A stretch of 42,817 bases of DNA from Halobacteriales archaeon SW_8_68_21 (GCA_003023405.1 PXST01000040.1:2857-45673); one strand, 5' to 3'. Shown: positions 17,455-25,568, numbered from the stretch's first letter. Numbers and translations are program-made. The notes: generated by a model from the letters alone, not told the origin.

Positions 17455-17895
17455 TCATTCCTCCACGATCACGGTCCCGAACATGCCGCCCTCGCGGTGA
17501 GGGATACAGACGTACTCGTACGCGCCGGGAACGGTGAAGGTGTGTTCGAAGCGGTCGCCGCTCTCTAAGATGCCGCCGAAGTCGGCGTCCCACGCCGCCT
17601 TCGCGGACTCGTAGTCGTCGAAGCCGCCCGAGGCGAAGAACTCGGCGGCGTCCGGGATCCCGCCCGCGGTCGCGGTGACGGTGTGGGCCCGCGCGCTCGT
17701 GTTCTCCCAGACGACGGTCTCGCCGACGGCGACCGTGATCTCCCGCGGCTGGTACGCGCTGGCGAGCATGCCGACGTCGGGGTCGGGTTCGCCGCCGTCG
17801 GGTTCACCGCCGACGCCCGCGCAGCCGGCGAGCCCGACGGTTGCCGCCGCGCTCCCGACGGCACCGGTCCGCCGAAGGAACCGTCTCCGGTACAT
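17455..17895 (-). CDS. Halocyanin lipoprotein
   Basis: 146-aa blue-copper protein starting at ATG 17895. The signal is Tat-like (YRRRFLRRTG) and ends in a lipobox, VGLAGCAG, so the mature protein should be lipid-anchored on the outside of the membrane. The cupredoxin domain shows the copper ligands His in ARAHTVT and Cys, His and Met in YVCIPHREGGMFG. It heads a three-gene copper cluster (then TauE/SafE protein, then copper ATPase), which suggests the pump and membrane protein supply or balance copper for this carrier or for a nearby oxidase. An upstream HTH-10 regulator on the same strand is 92 nt away. Confidence 0.88.
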   Translation of the reverse strand: MYRRRFLRRTGAVGSAAATVGLAGCAGVGGEPDGGEPDPDVGMLASAYQPREITVAVGETVVWENTSARAHTVTATAGGIPDAAEFFASGGFDDYESAKAAWDADFGGILESGDRFEHTFTVPGAYEYVCIPHREGGMFGTVIVEE

Positions 17896-17987
17896 ACCCC
17901 ATCTGAGGGCTTGGAGGGTTTCAATATCGCGGTCGGCCCCGTCGCGTGGGAAGGGGGCGTGCCGTTGCCGGCCGAGCGCGGCCGACC

Positions 17988-18845
17988 TCAGCCGCCGACG
18001 AGGTCCTCGAAGACGCGCCGCTGTGCCGCCGCGAGGTGTTCCGAGAAGGTGGCGCGGGCGATGTCCATGGCGTCGGCGACTTCCGTCGCGCTCACCCCGC
18101 GGGGGTATTCGAAGTAGCCGAGCCGCTGGGCGGTCCGGATCACCTCCTGCTGTCGTTCCGTGAGCCGTCCGCGGTCGACGACGACGGGATCGGAGCGGGT
18201 GTCGGCCCCGCCGGAACTTGTGAGCCGTTCGAGCCGCACCGACCCGCCGGTCGCCTCCAGCGCGTCGATCACCTCGCCGAGCGGGTCGGCGGCGGGCAGC
18301 GACAGTGCCAGGCGGACACGATCGGGTGCCGTCCGGACCGTGACCGAGGAGACAGGGTAGCCGAGTGACTCGACCGCGTCGGCGGGGAACGGCCCCGTCG
18401 CGCCGCACCGGCAGTGGTACACGAGCTCGTCGCCGCCGTCGAAGACGAGCTCCGCGTCGACCCGGTGGTCGGGGCGGAACTGCGAGACGACCGCGCCGTC
18501 GACGCGGACGCGGTCGACATCCTCGGCGACCGCTCCCGGCGGCAGCGCCTCGGCGACCGGAGCCAGCGTCGGGTCGCGGACCACGACCTCGACGCGGACC
18601 CCGGCGTCGCCACACGCCGCACCGGTCGATGACGCGTGCGAAGCGCCCCGGGCCGGGTCCGCCTCGGCGTGGGCGTCGGCGGCCGGTCCGGCGTCCGCGG
18701 ACTCCGTGTTCGTCGATCCGCCGTCGGGAGATCCGGCGTCGGGCGCGCTCGACCCGGCAACGCCGTCGGATCCCGCCGAACCGGTCGACCCGGATCCGGC
18801 GGCGTTGGCGGGGGTGGAGTCAGACGACTGCGACCGCCGTCCCAT
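17988..18845 (-). CDS. HTH-10 family regulator beside the copper operon
   Basis: 285 aa from ATG 18845 (MGRRSQSSDS); a GTG at 18860 would add five residues. The first about 75 residues are low-complexity Ser/Gly/Asp. A sensor region follows with a Cys motif, VYHCRCGATGPFP, and an earlier isolated Cys in GAACGDAG. The C-terminus is an HTH-10 domain: LTERQQEVIRTAQRLGYFEY, ATEVADAMDIARATFSEHL and AAQRRVFEDLV. It lies directly upstream of, and on the same strand as, the halocyanin/TauE-SafE/copper ATPase genes, so regulation of that operon is likely (inference). The Cys pair plus His could bind a metal such as Cu(I), but nothing in the sequence proves it. Confidence 0.82.
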   Translation of the reverse strand: MGRRSQSSDSTPANAAGSGSTGSAGSDGVAGSSAPDAGSPDGGSTNTESADAGPAADAHAEADPARGASHASSTGAACGDAGVRVEVVVRDPTLAPVAEALPPGAVAEDVDRVRVDGAVVSQFRPDHRVDAELVFDGGDELVYHCRCGATGPFPADAVESLGYPVSSVTVRTAPDRVRLALSLPAADPLGEVIDALEATGGSVRLERLTSSGGADTRSDPVVVDRGRLTERQQEVIRTAQRLGYFEYPRGVSATEVADAMDIARATFSEHLAAAQRRVFEDLVGG

Positions 18846-18979
18846 ATATCGATCGTACACTTGGGGTCGGAAAAAAAGTGAGCCGAACGAGTACGCCTCG
18901 GGGCGACTCGGCCGACGGCCTCATAAAGTCCCGACGAGACTTGGCAACGGCTCACACGGCACGAACCCGTAATACACAC

Positions 18980-19478
18980 ATGAGCGACGAGGCGCTCCGT
19001 GGGCAGTCGGTGGGGGTCGTCGGAGGCGGCATCGGGGGACTCTCGGCGGCCGCGTACCTCGCGGCCACGTCCACGACCGGGTCGTCTGTAACGCGCCGCC
19101 GGCGCACGTCGAGCGCGAACTGCTCCCCGAGGGGACGGTGCCGCGGCTCGGCGACTACTGGGAGTCGCGGACGTACGGCCCCGCCGCGCTCCTGCTGTAC
19201 CTCGGCGTCGAGGGGTCGGCGTGCGTCTCCGAGTTCGCGGACCGGTTCGACCAGCCCGGTGGGAGCGCGCTCGGTCTCGCGCACACGATGCGACAGACCG
19301 GACCGCTCCGCCCGGGGCCGCGCGTCCGGGGGACCAACCGCCTCTACTACGTCGGCGGGAGCGCCAATCCGGGAATAGGCGTGCCGATGTGCTTCTCGGC
19401 GGCGAACACTGCGCGGACGCGGTCGCGGCCGACATCGCCGGCAGCCCGCTCGACCGCCTCCCGGTACTCGGACGGTGA
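18980..19478 (+). pseudogene. crtI: Decayed phytoene desaturase/dehydrogenase (CrtI family)
   Basis: ATG 18980 opens a typical CrtI N-terminus with the dinucleotide-binding GGGIGGLSAAAYLA. Near 19061-19072 the text jumps frame to DRVVCNAPPAHVERELLPEG, which in intact enzymes lies roughly 230 residues later. A second in-frame loss near 19213-19224 joins LLLYLGVEGS to ACVSEFADRFDQ and removes another 80 or so residues. A third lesion, one missing base near 19390, shifts the last part, so GVPMC continues in a different frame as LLGGEHCADAVAADIAGSPL to a TGA at 19476. The intact enzyme would desaturate phytoene toward lycopene and bacterioruberin or retinal. It stands directly upstream of the halorhodopsin gene. 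Confidence 0.8.
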
Positions 19479-19590
19479 ACGAGGAAGGAAACGCTCGTTC
19501 ACTCCTAAGCGCCGAAACCGTGTCATTTCGAATAAACGCCGCCAAGATCGAAATCAGTCAAGAAAGCCTTACCAGTTAGGTTGGCACATT

Positions 19591-19600
19591 AATAAATTCG
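19591..19600 (+). promoter_or_regulatory. TATA-like box of the halorhodopsin gene
   Basis: taataaattc lies 23-32 nt before ATG 19623, in a locally AT-rich stretch. It fits a leaderless transcript. Regions 19479-19590 hold no gene. Confidence 0.55.
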
Positions 19601-19622
19601 CCACGTTGCGTTCGAACGCCGT

Positions 19623-20495
19623 ATGATCGAAACAGCAGCAGCTGACTTACTCGCAAGCGGAACAGTCCCGCTCGAAATGACACAGACCGAGATGTTCCAG
19701 TTCATTCAGGAAAACACCCTGTTGAGCGCGTCGCTGTGGGTGAACATCGCGCTCGCGGGCCTCTCGATCCTCCTGTTCGTCTACATGGGGCGAAACGTCG
19801 AGGACCCACGCGCGCAGCTGATCTTCGTGGCGACGCTGATGGTACCGCTGGTGTCGATATCCAGCTACACCGGCCTCGTCTCCGGACTCACGGTCGGGTT
19901 CCTCGAGATGCCGGCCGGACACGCGCTCGCCGGGGCCGGGGCCGGCCCGGAGGGCGGCGTGTTCACCCCGTGGGGACGCTACCTCACGTGGGCGTTTTCG
20001 ACGCCGATGATCCTGATCGCGCTCGGCCTCCTCGCCGGGTCGAACCTGAGCAAGCTGTTCACCGCCGTGGTTGCCGACGTGGGGATGTGCGTCACCGGGC
20101 TGGCGGCCGCGCTGACCACCTCCTCGTACCTCCTGCGGTGGGTCTGGTACGGGATTAGCTGCGCGTTCTTCGTCGTCGTCCTCTACATCCTGCTCGCGGA
20201 GTGGGCGCGGGACGCCGAGGTCGCCGGCACCGCGGACATCTTCAGCACGCTGAAGGTACTTACCGTCGTCCTCTGGCTCGGCTACCCCATCTTCTGGGCG
20301 CTCGGGGCCGAGGGGCTCGCGGTACTCGACATCGCGGTCACCTCGTTGGCCTACAGCGGGATGGACATCGTCGCGAAGTACCTCTTCGCGTTCCTCCTGC
20401 TGCGATGGGTCGTCAACAACGAGCGGACGGTCGCCGGCATGGCCACCGGGCTCGGTTCGGCCTCCCGCGGCGGCGCAGCGCCGGCCGACGACTGA
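19623..20495 (+). CDS. hop: Halorhodopsin, light-driven chloride pump
   Basis: 290-aa seven-helix retinal protein. The Schiff-base lysine is Lys 252 in GMDIVAKYLFAF. At the positions of bacteriorhodopsin Asp 85, Thr 89 and Asp 96 it has Thr 122, Ser 126 and Ala 133 (RYLTWAFSTPMILIALG), the TSA signature of inward chloride pumps. The long B-C loop with FLEMPAGHALAG is also typical of halorhodopsins. It imports Cl- in light and helps keep ionic balance during growth in brine. Length and motifs are intact, in contrast to the broken crtI directly upstream. Retinal supply therefore has to come from carotenoid genes elsewhere. Confidence 0.97.
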   Translation: MIETAAADLLASGTVPLEMTQTEMFQFIQENTLLSASLWVNIALAGLSILLFVYMGRNVEDPRAQLIFVATLMVPLVSISSYTGLVSGLTVGFLEMPAGHALAGAGAGPEGGVFTPWGRYLTWAFSTPMILIALGLLAGSNLSKLFTAVVADVGMCVTGLAAALTTSSYLLRWVWYGISCAFFVVVLYILLAEWARDAEVAGTADIFSTLKVLTVVLWLGYPIFWALGAEGLAVLDIAVTSLAYSGMDIVAKYLFAFLLLRWVVNNERTVAGMATGLGSASRGGAAPADD

Positions 20496-20518
20496 CGGCG
20501 CGGTCGCGGTCGCTCTAA

Positions 20519-20530
20519 CGGCTTTTTTCT
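20519..20530 (+). terminator. Oligo-T terminator after hop
   Basis: A run of six T at 20523-20528, 27 nt after the hop stop and before pth2. Archaeal polymerases stop at such tracts. Confidence 0.5.
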
Positions 20531-20597
20531 GTTCGGCTCGCGCGGCTCCGGCCGCGGAGAGCAAACTGCTAAACCCGCGGCGGCGGTGGGTGGAGAC

Positions 20598-20936
20598 ATG
20601 AAACAGGCCATCGTCGCCCGGACGGACATCGGCATGGGCGAGGGGAAACTCGCGGCGCAGGTCGCGCACGCGTCGCTGTCGGCGTACCAGGACGCGGGCC
20701 GACGCGCTCGCAAGAAGTGGCAGGGGGAAGGACAGAAGAAGGTCGTCTTAAAAGGGGACTCCGAGAGCCAGCTGTTCGAGCTGGCCGACAGGGCGGACAA
20801 GGAGGGGTCGCCGTACGCGATCGTTCGGGACGCCGGCCACACTCAGCTCGACTCGGGGACCGTCACCGCGCTCGCGGTCGGGCCGGCCCGCGACGAGGGC
20901 GTCGACCGCGTGACCGGCGACCTCTCGTTGTACTGA
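20598..20936 (+). CDS. pth2: Peptidyl-tRNA hydrolase, archaeal type (Pth2)
   Basis: 112-aa enzyme that releases peptides from peptidyl-tRNA dropped by ribosomes. The Pth2 signature is intact: [21 protein letters not shown] with the catalytic Lys/Gln region, [21 protein letters not shown], and the end [19 protein letters not shown] 20598 is preferred to a GTG four codons upstream because archaeal Pth2 normally starts MKQ. In haloarchaea pth2 often precedes truD. Here an IS element sits immediately after its stop codon and separates the two. Confidence 0.93.
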   Translation: MKQAIVARTDIGMGEGKLAAQVAHASLSAYQDAGRRARKKWQGEGQKKVVLKGDSESQLFELADRADKEGSPYAIVRDAGHTQLDSGTVTALAVGPARDEGVDRVTGDLSLY

Positions 20937-21060
20937 GTGACATCCTCCTCGCCGTGAATGGCGAGGCTTCCCCTACGAGGGAATCCAGTCTGGCAGGTTT
21001 CAGTCCGAGTAGGCCGCGAGCTTCATTTGCGAGGATTTCTCGCTCGTCTCGCGGTGGACT
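20937..21060 (-). ncRNA. Likely omega RNA (right-end guide RNA) of TnpB
   Basis: TnpB nucleases use an RNA from the 3' end of tnpB and the right IS end, with the guide taken from the flank. Here the right end contains a perfect 7-bp hairpin (CCTCGCC-GTGAAT-GGCGAGG, 20947-20966). The sequence beyond it, on the minus strand, is the end of pth2. The guide would thus match the donor site at the pth2 3' end. RNA boundaries are inferred from the family; no promoter or processing site is visible. Confidence 0.45.
20947..20966 (-). repeat. Right-end hairpin of the IS element
   Basis: A perfect inverted repeat of 7 bp with a 6-nt loop, lying 11 nt after the pth2 stop. Such hairpins mark IS200/IS605-family ends. 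Confidence 0.8.
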
Positions 21061-22262
21061 GTGGCGCTGTCACAGGCGCTCCCGTCCCGAGGCGAGTCAT
21101 CGCGTCCGGGTTCCCAACGGACGCTCTCTCCCCACGGGTTAGCGCGGCGGGCGATATTCACCGCCGCGTTGATGTCTGCTTGGAACTCCGAGACGTGGCA
21201 GTCGTCGTGCGGACACACGAACTCCGCTTGCTTATCCCGCCGACCGAGACGGCCGCAAGCGTGGCACGTCTGCGAGGTGTACGCCGCGTTGACGTACTCG
21301 ACGCGAATCCCTGCCTCGGTCGCTTTGTCTTCGATGCGACCCTGTAAGCGGGCGAATGCCCAGTTGTGGAGGCGGCGATTCATCCACTTCCCGTAGTCGA
21401 GATGCTCGCGGATGTACGACAAGTCTTCGAGAACGATAACCGCGTCCTCGAACTGTCGGGCATATTCGACGGCCTCCCGAGACGCCTTCTCGACAATATC
21501 TGTCAGGGCGTTCTGGTAGTGGTCGAACCGTTCGTCAATCCGCCACTGGGCGGCGTCACGCTCTTGGAGTCGCTTGAGCGTGGTATACATCTCTTTGCGA
21601 AGGTGTCGCGCTCGACTGCCGCTGACGAGCGTCGGCTTCCGTGGCACGTCGCGTTTGAGGGCACAGCCCGTGATCAACGCGCTCTCGCCGACGTCGAAGC
21701 CGATGTACGTCGGGTCATCCGACTCGGTCGGTTCTTCGACCGAGTATTCGACGGTGACGTGCAACTCCCACGACGTGCGGTGTCGCTGAAGGCGTAGTTC
21801 GCCCGCCGTCACGTCGCCGTCAAGCAGGTCGAACCAGAGTGATTCCTGTTCGGGATTGATCTGAAGCGGAATCCAGAAGTTCGTCCCGCGACCGGGTTGC
21901 GGAACCTGCCAGACGAAGCCGTGATCGCGCTCTACCGAGTGGTCGAATGTGGCCGCTCGATTGACGAGCCGAGCTGGATGCTCGTCGTCCAACTCCTCGG
22001 CGTTGTACGTATCCCGTAGCTTCGGGACGTAGGACTTGAGCGCGTCTTTGGCTTGATACGGCAGGTCGTAGGGCGTCACAATGTCGTTGACGGCAGACAT
22101 CGTGTTCGCCCCCGAGTCGAATGCGTCGTAGAGTGCGTCGCGGTAGGTGTCCAAGAGGCGCTGTAGGCGTTTCTCTTTGCCCGTGGTGGGCGTTGCGAGC
22201 GTGGCCTGTAGCGTCTTCGTCACCGTCTTGGACACACTGCCCAACAGGCGACCGACACACAT
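21000..22262 (-). CDS. tnpB: TnpB RNA-guided nuclease (IS1341-type OrfB)
   Basis: 420-aa TnpB protein. All hallmarks of an active enzyme are visible: RuvC acidic residues Asp 190 (YIGFDVGESAL), Glu 279 (VIVLEDLSYI) and Asp 363 (ADINAAVNIA), and the zinc ribbon CHACG (333, 336) with CPHDDC (350, 355). The N-terminal WED/REC-like region looks complete (TKTLQATL at 17-24). TnpB cuts DNA matching its omega RNA guide next to a short TAM and helps its element persist at donor sites. Base composition is clearly lower in GC than the neighbours, in keeping with a mobile gene. The start at 22262 is the first ATG and lies 27 bp from a divergent small gene. Confidence 0.93.
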   Translation of the reverse strand: MCVGRLLGSVSKTVTKTLQATLATPTTGKEKRLQRLLDTYRDALYDAFDSGANTMSAVNDIVTPYDLPYQAKDALKSYVPKLRDTYNAEELDDEHPARLVNRAATFDHSVERDHGFVWQVPQPGRGTNFWIPLQINPEQESLWFDLLDGDVTAGELRLQRHRTSWELHVTVEYSVEEPTESDDPTYIGFDVGESALITGCALKRDVPRKPTLVSGSRARHLRKEMYTTLKRLQERDAAQWRIDERFDHYQNALTDIVEKASREAVEYARQFEDAVIVLEDLSYIREHLDYGKWMNRRLHNWAFARLQGRIEDKATEAGIRVEYVNAAYTSQTCHACGRLGRRDKQAEFVCPHDDCHVSEFQADINAAVNIARRANPWGESVRWEPGRDDSPRDGSACDSATVHRETSEKSSQMKLAAYSD

Positions 22263-22285
22263 AAGTGTAACTTTGGTGTAACACC
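22257..22285. promoter_or_regulatory. Divergent promoter with two palindromes between tnpB and the RHH-like gene
   Basis: ACAC-ATAA-GTGT (22257-22268) and GGTGT-A-ACACC (22275-22285) are perfect palindromes. The direct repeat GTGTAAC occurs at 22265-22271 and 22276-22282. They fill the 27-bp gap between the two divergent start codons and look like operators for the small RHH-like protein. Whether it binds there is inference. Confidence 0.5.
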
Positions 22286-22289
22286 ATGT

Positions 22290-22427
22290 ATGAAATACGT
22301 CAAAATAGAATTCAAAAACAAATCGCAGTACGAGGGCCTAAAAGAGACGAAGAAGCGCCACGGTCTGACGTGGAAAGGAATGCTACTCCACGCGCAGAGG
22401 GAGTTGGATTCCAACAGTGCTGATTAA
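22290..22427 (+). CDS. Small ribbon-helix-helix-like protein divergent from tnpB
   Basis: 45-aa protein starting at ATG 22290 with MKYVKIEFKNKSQYEGLKET, followed by KKRHGLTWKGMLLHAQREL. The layout, one strand (YVKIEF), a helix (SQYEGLKETKKRHG), a turn (LTW) and a second helix (KGMLLHAQREL), matches minimal ribbon-helix-helix repressors of the Arc/CopG kind. Codons are A-rich (AAA, ATA) and unlike the host. It is transcribed away from tnpB and the gap holds two palindromes, so a repressor of tnpB and of itself is the simplest reading. I believe similar short genes accompany other haloarchaeal IS1341 elements, but I cannot check this here. The function is inferred from fold and context only. 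Confidence 0.6.
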   Translation: MKYVKIEFKNKSQYEGLKETKKRHGLTWKGMLLHAQRELDSNSAD

Positions 22428-22500
22428 GCAGTTGAATGCGTAGTCAAGTGACGCGATTCCCCACCCGACCTAAAGACCGGACTTCTCTCGCTGATTAAAA

Positions 22501-24054
22501 ATGGCTCTCGAACACACGCTCCGTGGGGCGCACTCGACGGAGCGGGCGGTCGGGGTCGAGTACTACGTCAGCGGCGCGGACGGGATCGGCGGTCGCCTGC
22601 GCGAGTCGCCGGACGACTTCCGGGTCCGGGAGCTGGAGGCGTTCGACGCGGAGCCGCTCGACGCCGACGCCGGGAGCTATCCCGACCTAGTGGTCCGGGC
22701 GACGCTCCGCGACTGGGACACGAACGACTTCGCGCGGCGGCTTTCCGATGCGCTCGGCGTCAGCCGCGAACGCGTCTCGTGGGCCGGGACGAAGGACAAG
22801 CGGGCGGTCACCACCCAGCTGTTCACGGTCCGCGGGGTCGACGCCGACGACCTTCCCGAGATCCGCGGGGCCGAGATCGAGGCGCTCGGGCGGGCTGGCC
22901 GGAGCCTCTCGTTCGGCGACCTCGCCGGCAACGCCTTCGAGATCCGGGTCGCGGACGCGGTCGACGACGCCCCCGAGCGCGTCGCCGCGGCGGTGCGCGA
23001 CCTCCGGTGGTTGGCGGGCGGGGTGGAGCGGAGCGACGCGTGCGGAAACGACATAGACGAGAGCGGCGCTCCCGACGGCTCGGAGCTGCCGATCCGCGCG
23101 ACCGTCGGCGTCCCGAACTACTTCGGCCAGCAGCGCTTCGGCAGCCGGCGGCCGGTCACGCACGTCGTTGGGCTGGCGATCGCCCGGAACGACCCCCGCG
23201 AGGCGGTCCGGCTGTACGCCGGCAACCCGGCAGCGACGGAGCCGGACGACACGCGGGCCGCGCGCGACCGCGTCGACGCGGCGTTCGGCGTGAGCGACGA
23301 GGTGGAGTCCGACGACGAACCGGGCGGGACGGGCGACGACGGCGACGCCCCGGGCGACGGTTCGGGACCGGGCGCTGCGGACGGGACGGGCGACGGCGAC
23401 TGGGCGGCCTGTCTCGACGAGATTCCCGACAAGCTCCGGTTCGAGCGCTCGATGGTTCACCGGCTCGCAGACCGCGGCGTCGCCCCGGACGCGCCGGCCG
23501 ACGACGAGGACTGGTGGCACGCGCTGGAGGCCGTCCCCTCGAACCTCCAGCGGCTGTTCGTCAACGCCGCCCAGTCGTTCCTGTTCAACCGGATCGTGAG
23601 CGAGCGGCTGCGGCGAGGGCTCCCCTTCGACCGTCCCGTCGCCGGCGACGTGGTCTGTTTCGCCGACGGCGACGCCCCTGAGGAGCTGTACGCGCCGGAC
23701 GCGGACCGGCTCCAGCGGGTCGACGCCGACCGGGTCGAAGTCGTCTCGCGCCACTGCGAGCGCGGGCGGGCGTTCGTCACCGCGCCCCTCGTCGGCACCG
23801 AGACGGAACTCGGCGACGGCGAGCCGGGCGAGATCGAACGCGAGGTCCTCGCCGACCCCGGGATCGAGCCGAGCGACTTCGCGCTCCCCGGCGAGTTCGA
23901 CTCGAAGGGGACCCGCCGGGCGGTCCTCCTCCGGACGGACCTCGACGTGTCGATCGAGGGCAGCGACCCCCGGTTCGGGTTCGCGCTGCCGAGCGGCTCG
24001 TACGCGACCGTACTGCTCCGCGAGTTCACGAAGTCGGGTCCGCTCGATCTGTGA
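22501..24054 (+). CDS. truD: tRNA pseudouridine(13) synthase TruD
   Basis: 517-aa TruD-family enzyme that isomerises U13 of tRNAs. The catalytic Asp lies in [13 protein letters not shown] (about residues 94-106), followed by the NYFGQQRFG motif near 200 and the FNRIVSERL and [10 protein letters not shown] motifs later. An acidic Gly/Asp linker (about 265-300) is a haloarchaeal-style insertion. The N-terminus reads [20 protein letters not shown]. Haloarchaeal TruD proteins usually begin close to the AH-x-TE-x-x-VG motif, so the first seven codons may come from the IS junction a few bases upstream. Any native promoter must now lie in or across the IS. Confidence 0.93.
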   Translation: MALEHTLRGAHSTERAVGVEYYVSGADGIGGRLRESPDDFRVRELEAFDAEPLDADAGSYPDLVVRATLRDWDTNDFARRLSDALGVSRERVSWAGTKDKRAVTTQLFTVRGVDADDLPEIRGAEIEALGRAGRSLSFGDLAGNAFEIRVADAVDDAPERVAAAVRDLRWLAGGVERSDACGNDIDESGAPDGSELPIRATVGVPNYFGQQRFGSRRPVTHVVGLAIARNDPREAVRLYAGNPAATEPDDTRAARDRVDAAFGVSDEVESDDEPGGTGDDGDAPGDGSGPGAADGTGDGDWAACLDEIPDKLRFERSMVHRLADRGVAPDAPADDEDWWHALEAVPSNLQRLFVNAAQSFLFNRIVSERLRRGLPFDRPVAGDVVCFADGDAPEELYAPDADRLQRVDADRVEVVSRHCERGRAFVTAPLVGTETELGDGEPGEIEREVLADPGIEPSDFALPGEFDSKGTRRAVLLRTDLDVSIEGSDPRFGFALPSGSYATVLLREFTKSGPLDL

Positions 24055-24210
24055 GCGACGGGCGCTTCGGCGTGCGGTAGCTCCGGCATCCGGCCGGTCC
24101 GAAATATTGATCCACTTATGTGTATCATCTCTACGTCTTGACCGCCAGAAATACCACGATGCTGCGTCCCGTTCCGAGCCGTTTTTGTGCGGGAGCCGTC
24201 AATCGAGGCC

Positions 24211-24765
24211 ATGAGTCGGATCGTCGTCATCGACCTCCACGGCCAGTTCACGCACCTCGAACGGCGGGCGCTCCGCGACCTCGGCGTCGACACCGAGATC
24301 GTGTCGACGGAGACGCCGGCCGACGAGGTCGACGCCGACGGGATCGTCCTCTCTGGCGGGCCGGACATGGATCGCGTCGGCAACGCCCCAGACCACCTCG
24401 ACGGCGACGTGCCCGTCCTCGGGATCTGCCTCGGGATGCAGCTGATCGCCAGCGAACTCGACGGCGCGGTGGGCGCGGGCGACTACGGCGGCTACGCCGA
24501 CGTCGACGTCGAGATCGTCGACGACGAGGACCCGCTCGTCGGGTCGCTCGCGCCGGAGACGCGCGTCTGGGCCTCGCACGCCGACGAGGTGACGGAGGTG
24601 CCCGACGGGTTCGACCGTACCGCCGCCTCCGACGTCTGTGACATCGAGGCGATGGCCGACCCGGACGCGGGGCTGTACGGCGTCCAGTGGCACCCGGAGG
24701 TCGCCCACACGGAGCGCGGCGAGGAGGTCTTCGAGAACTTCGTCGCGATCTGCGAGTCGGCGTAG
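24211..24765 (+). CDS. guaAA: GMP synthase, glutaminase subunit
   Basis: 184-aa class I glutamine amidotransferase of the split archaeal GMP synthase. It feeds ammonia to the ATP-pyrophosphatase subunit (not in this window) that turns XMP into GMP. The nucleophile Cys is in GICLGMQL, and the His/Glu pair in GVQWHPEVAHTE. The start MSRIVVIDLHGQFTHLERRA is typical of the archaeal subunit, so I use ATG 24211 and not the GTG eight codons upstream. A T run (24182-24186) just upstream may terminate truD transcripts. The region 24055-24181 shows no gene. Confidence 0.92.
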   Translation: MSRIVVIDLHGQFTHLERRALRDLGVDTEIVSTETPADEVDADGIVLSGGPDMDRVGNAPDHLDGDVPVLGICLGMQLIASELDGAVGAGDYGGYADVDVEIVDDEDPLVGSLAPETRVWASHADEVTEVPDGFDRTAASDVCDIEAMADPDAGLYGVQWHPEVAHTERGEEVFENFVAICESA

Positions 24766-24799
24766 GCCGGGCGTCGACATCTGAAGGAAGGTCGCGGTG

Positions 24800-24810
24800 A
24801 CGCTTAAAAA
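24800..24810 (-). terminator. Oligo-T terminator of the eL43 operon
   Basis: taaaaa on the plus strand is a T tract for the minus-strand operon, about 75 nt after its last stop codon. The rest of 24766-24883 shows no gene. Confidence 0.4.
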
Positions 24811-24883
24811 GGGATGGCCGCGGCTCGGTGATCAGCGGATCGGGGACAATGGAAACCAAGGGGGATCGAAAACCGGCGGGCGG

Positions 24884-25168
24884 CTACGCCGTGAACAGCT
24901 CGTCGACCGCCTCGCCGGCGGTCTCGACCGCCTCCTGCGCGACCGCCTCCCGGTCGGGGTCCGCGTCCTCGGGCGCGTTGAGGTAGACGTCGATGTCGAG
25001 GACGCCGTCCTCGAACGTGACGGTGATGTCGAGGTCCGTCACGGTCGACTGGTCGTAGTGTTTGAACACGATCCCCTCGGCCGCCTCGGCGGCGGTGCGG
25101 ACGACCTCGTCGTCGTCCGGCCCGTCCGCGTCGATCGGCTCCGAGGCGTCGCTCGCGTCGTCGGTCAC
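24884..25168 (-). CDS. DUF3194 family protein
   Basis: 94 aa from GTG 25168 (VTDDASDASEPIDADGPDDD). A longer in-frame reading to 25228 would overlap prefoldin and is not needed. The body has a helix (VVRTAAEAAEGIVF), a strand pair (VTDLDITVTFEDGVLDIDVYLNAP, split here in description only) and a C-terminal helix. DUF3194 has no known function, but it lies at the end of the eL43-rpoP-pcc1-prefoldin cluster in many haloarchaea and shares that operon here, 4 nt after the prefoldin stop. Confidence 0.8.
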   Translation of the reverse strand: MTDDASDASEPIDADGPDDDEVVRTAAEAAEGIVFKHYDQSTVTDLDITVTFEDGVLDIDVYLNAPEDADPDREAVAQEAVETAGEAVDELFTA

Positions 25169-25172
25169 GACC

Positions 25173-25568
25173 TTACGCGCCGCCAGCGCCCGGACCGCCC
25201 GGTCCCATCGGGCCGCCGCCCGCGCCACCCTGGAGCATCTGCTGGAGCTCGCTCTGGAGGTCGTCGAACTGCTCTTCGACGCGCCCCTCCTGCTTTTCGA
25301 GCTGCTCGACGCGGACTTCGAGCGAGTCGACCTTGTTTTCGAGGTCGTCGTAGGCGGACTCGTAGTCCGTCTCGACGAGGACCTCGCCGATCTCTCGGTA
25401 CATCCCCGCGTCCTCGTCGACGTCTTCGAGGGCGTCGAGGGCGGTCTTCGACTCGTTCAAGGCGGACTGCGCCTGCTCTTTCTGCTCGGAGACCTGCTGG
25501 GCCGTCTCCTGAAGCTCCTGTAGCTCCTCTATCTTCTCCTGTGCCTCGGGCGGCATGTTCCCTTGCAT
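25173..25568 (-). CDS. pfdB: Prefoldin subunit beta
   Basis: 131-aa prefoldin beta, part of the hexameric holdase that passes nascent proteins to the thermosome. It starts [20 protein letters not shown] at ATG 25568. Two long coiled-coil helices (about 10-50 and 75-115) flank a short beta hairpin, as expected. A Gly/Pro-rich tail ([14 protein letters not shown]) follows. It lies in the conserved operon eL43-rpoP-pcc1-pfdB-DUF3194. The spacing to pcc1 upstream is about 100 nt, the widest gap in the operon. Confidence 0.93.
   Translation of the reverse strand: MQGNMPPEAQEKIEELQELQETAQQVSEQKEQAQSALNESKTALDALEDVDEDAGMYREIGEVLVETDYESAYDDLENKVDSLEVRVEQLEKQEGRVEEQFDDLQSELQQMLQGGAGGGPMGPGGPGAGGA

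Larger units (their letters stand above)
20937..22495 (-). mobile_element. IS1341-type element (TnpB only) inserted between pth2 and truD
   Basis: The element spans from just after the pth2 stop to close to the truD start. It holds tnpB on the minus strand, a hairpin-bearing right end at 20947-20966, and a left end with an AT-richer segment and a small divergent gene (22290-22427). No TnpA (Y1) transposase is present, so it would depend on one in trans. Exact ends are not provable without an empty site. A 9-nt repeat, gctgattaa, occurs at 22419-22427 and 22490-22498, the second next to the presumed left end. Confidence 0.75.

Noticed and set aside
20937..22495. A TnpA (Y1) transposase in the IS element
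   Set aside because: No HUH motif or matching frame in this interval or next to it. The element looks TnpB-only.
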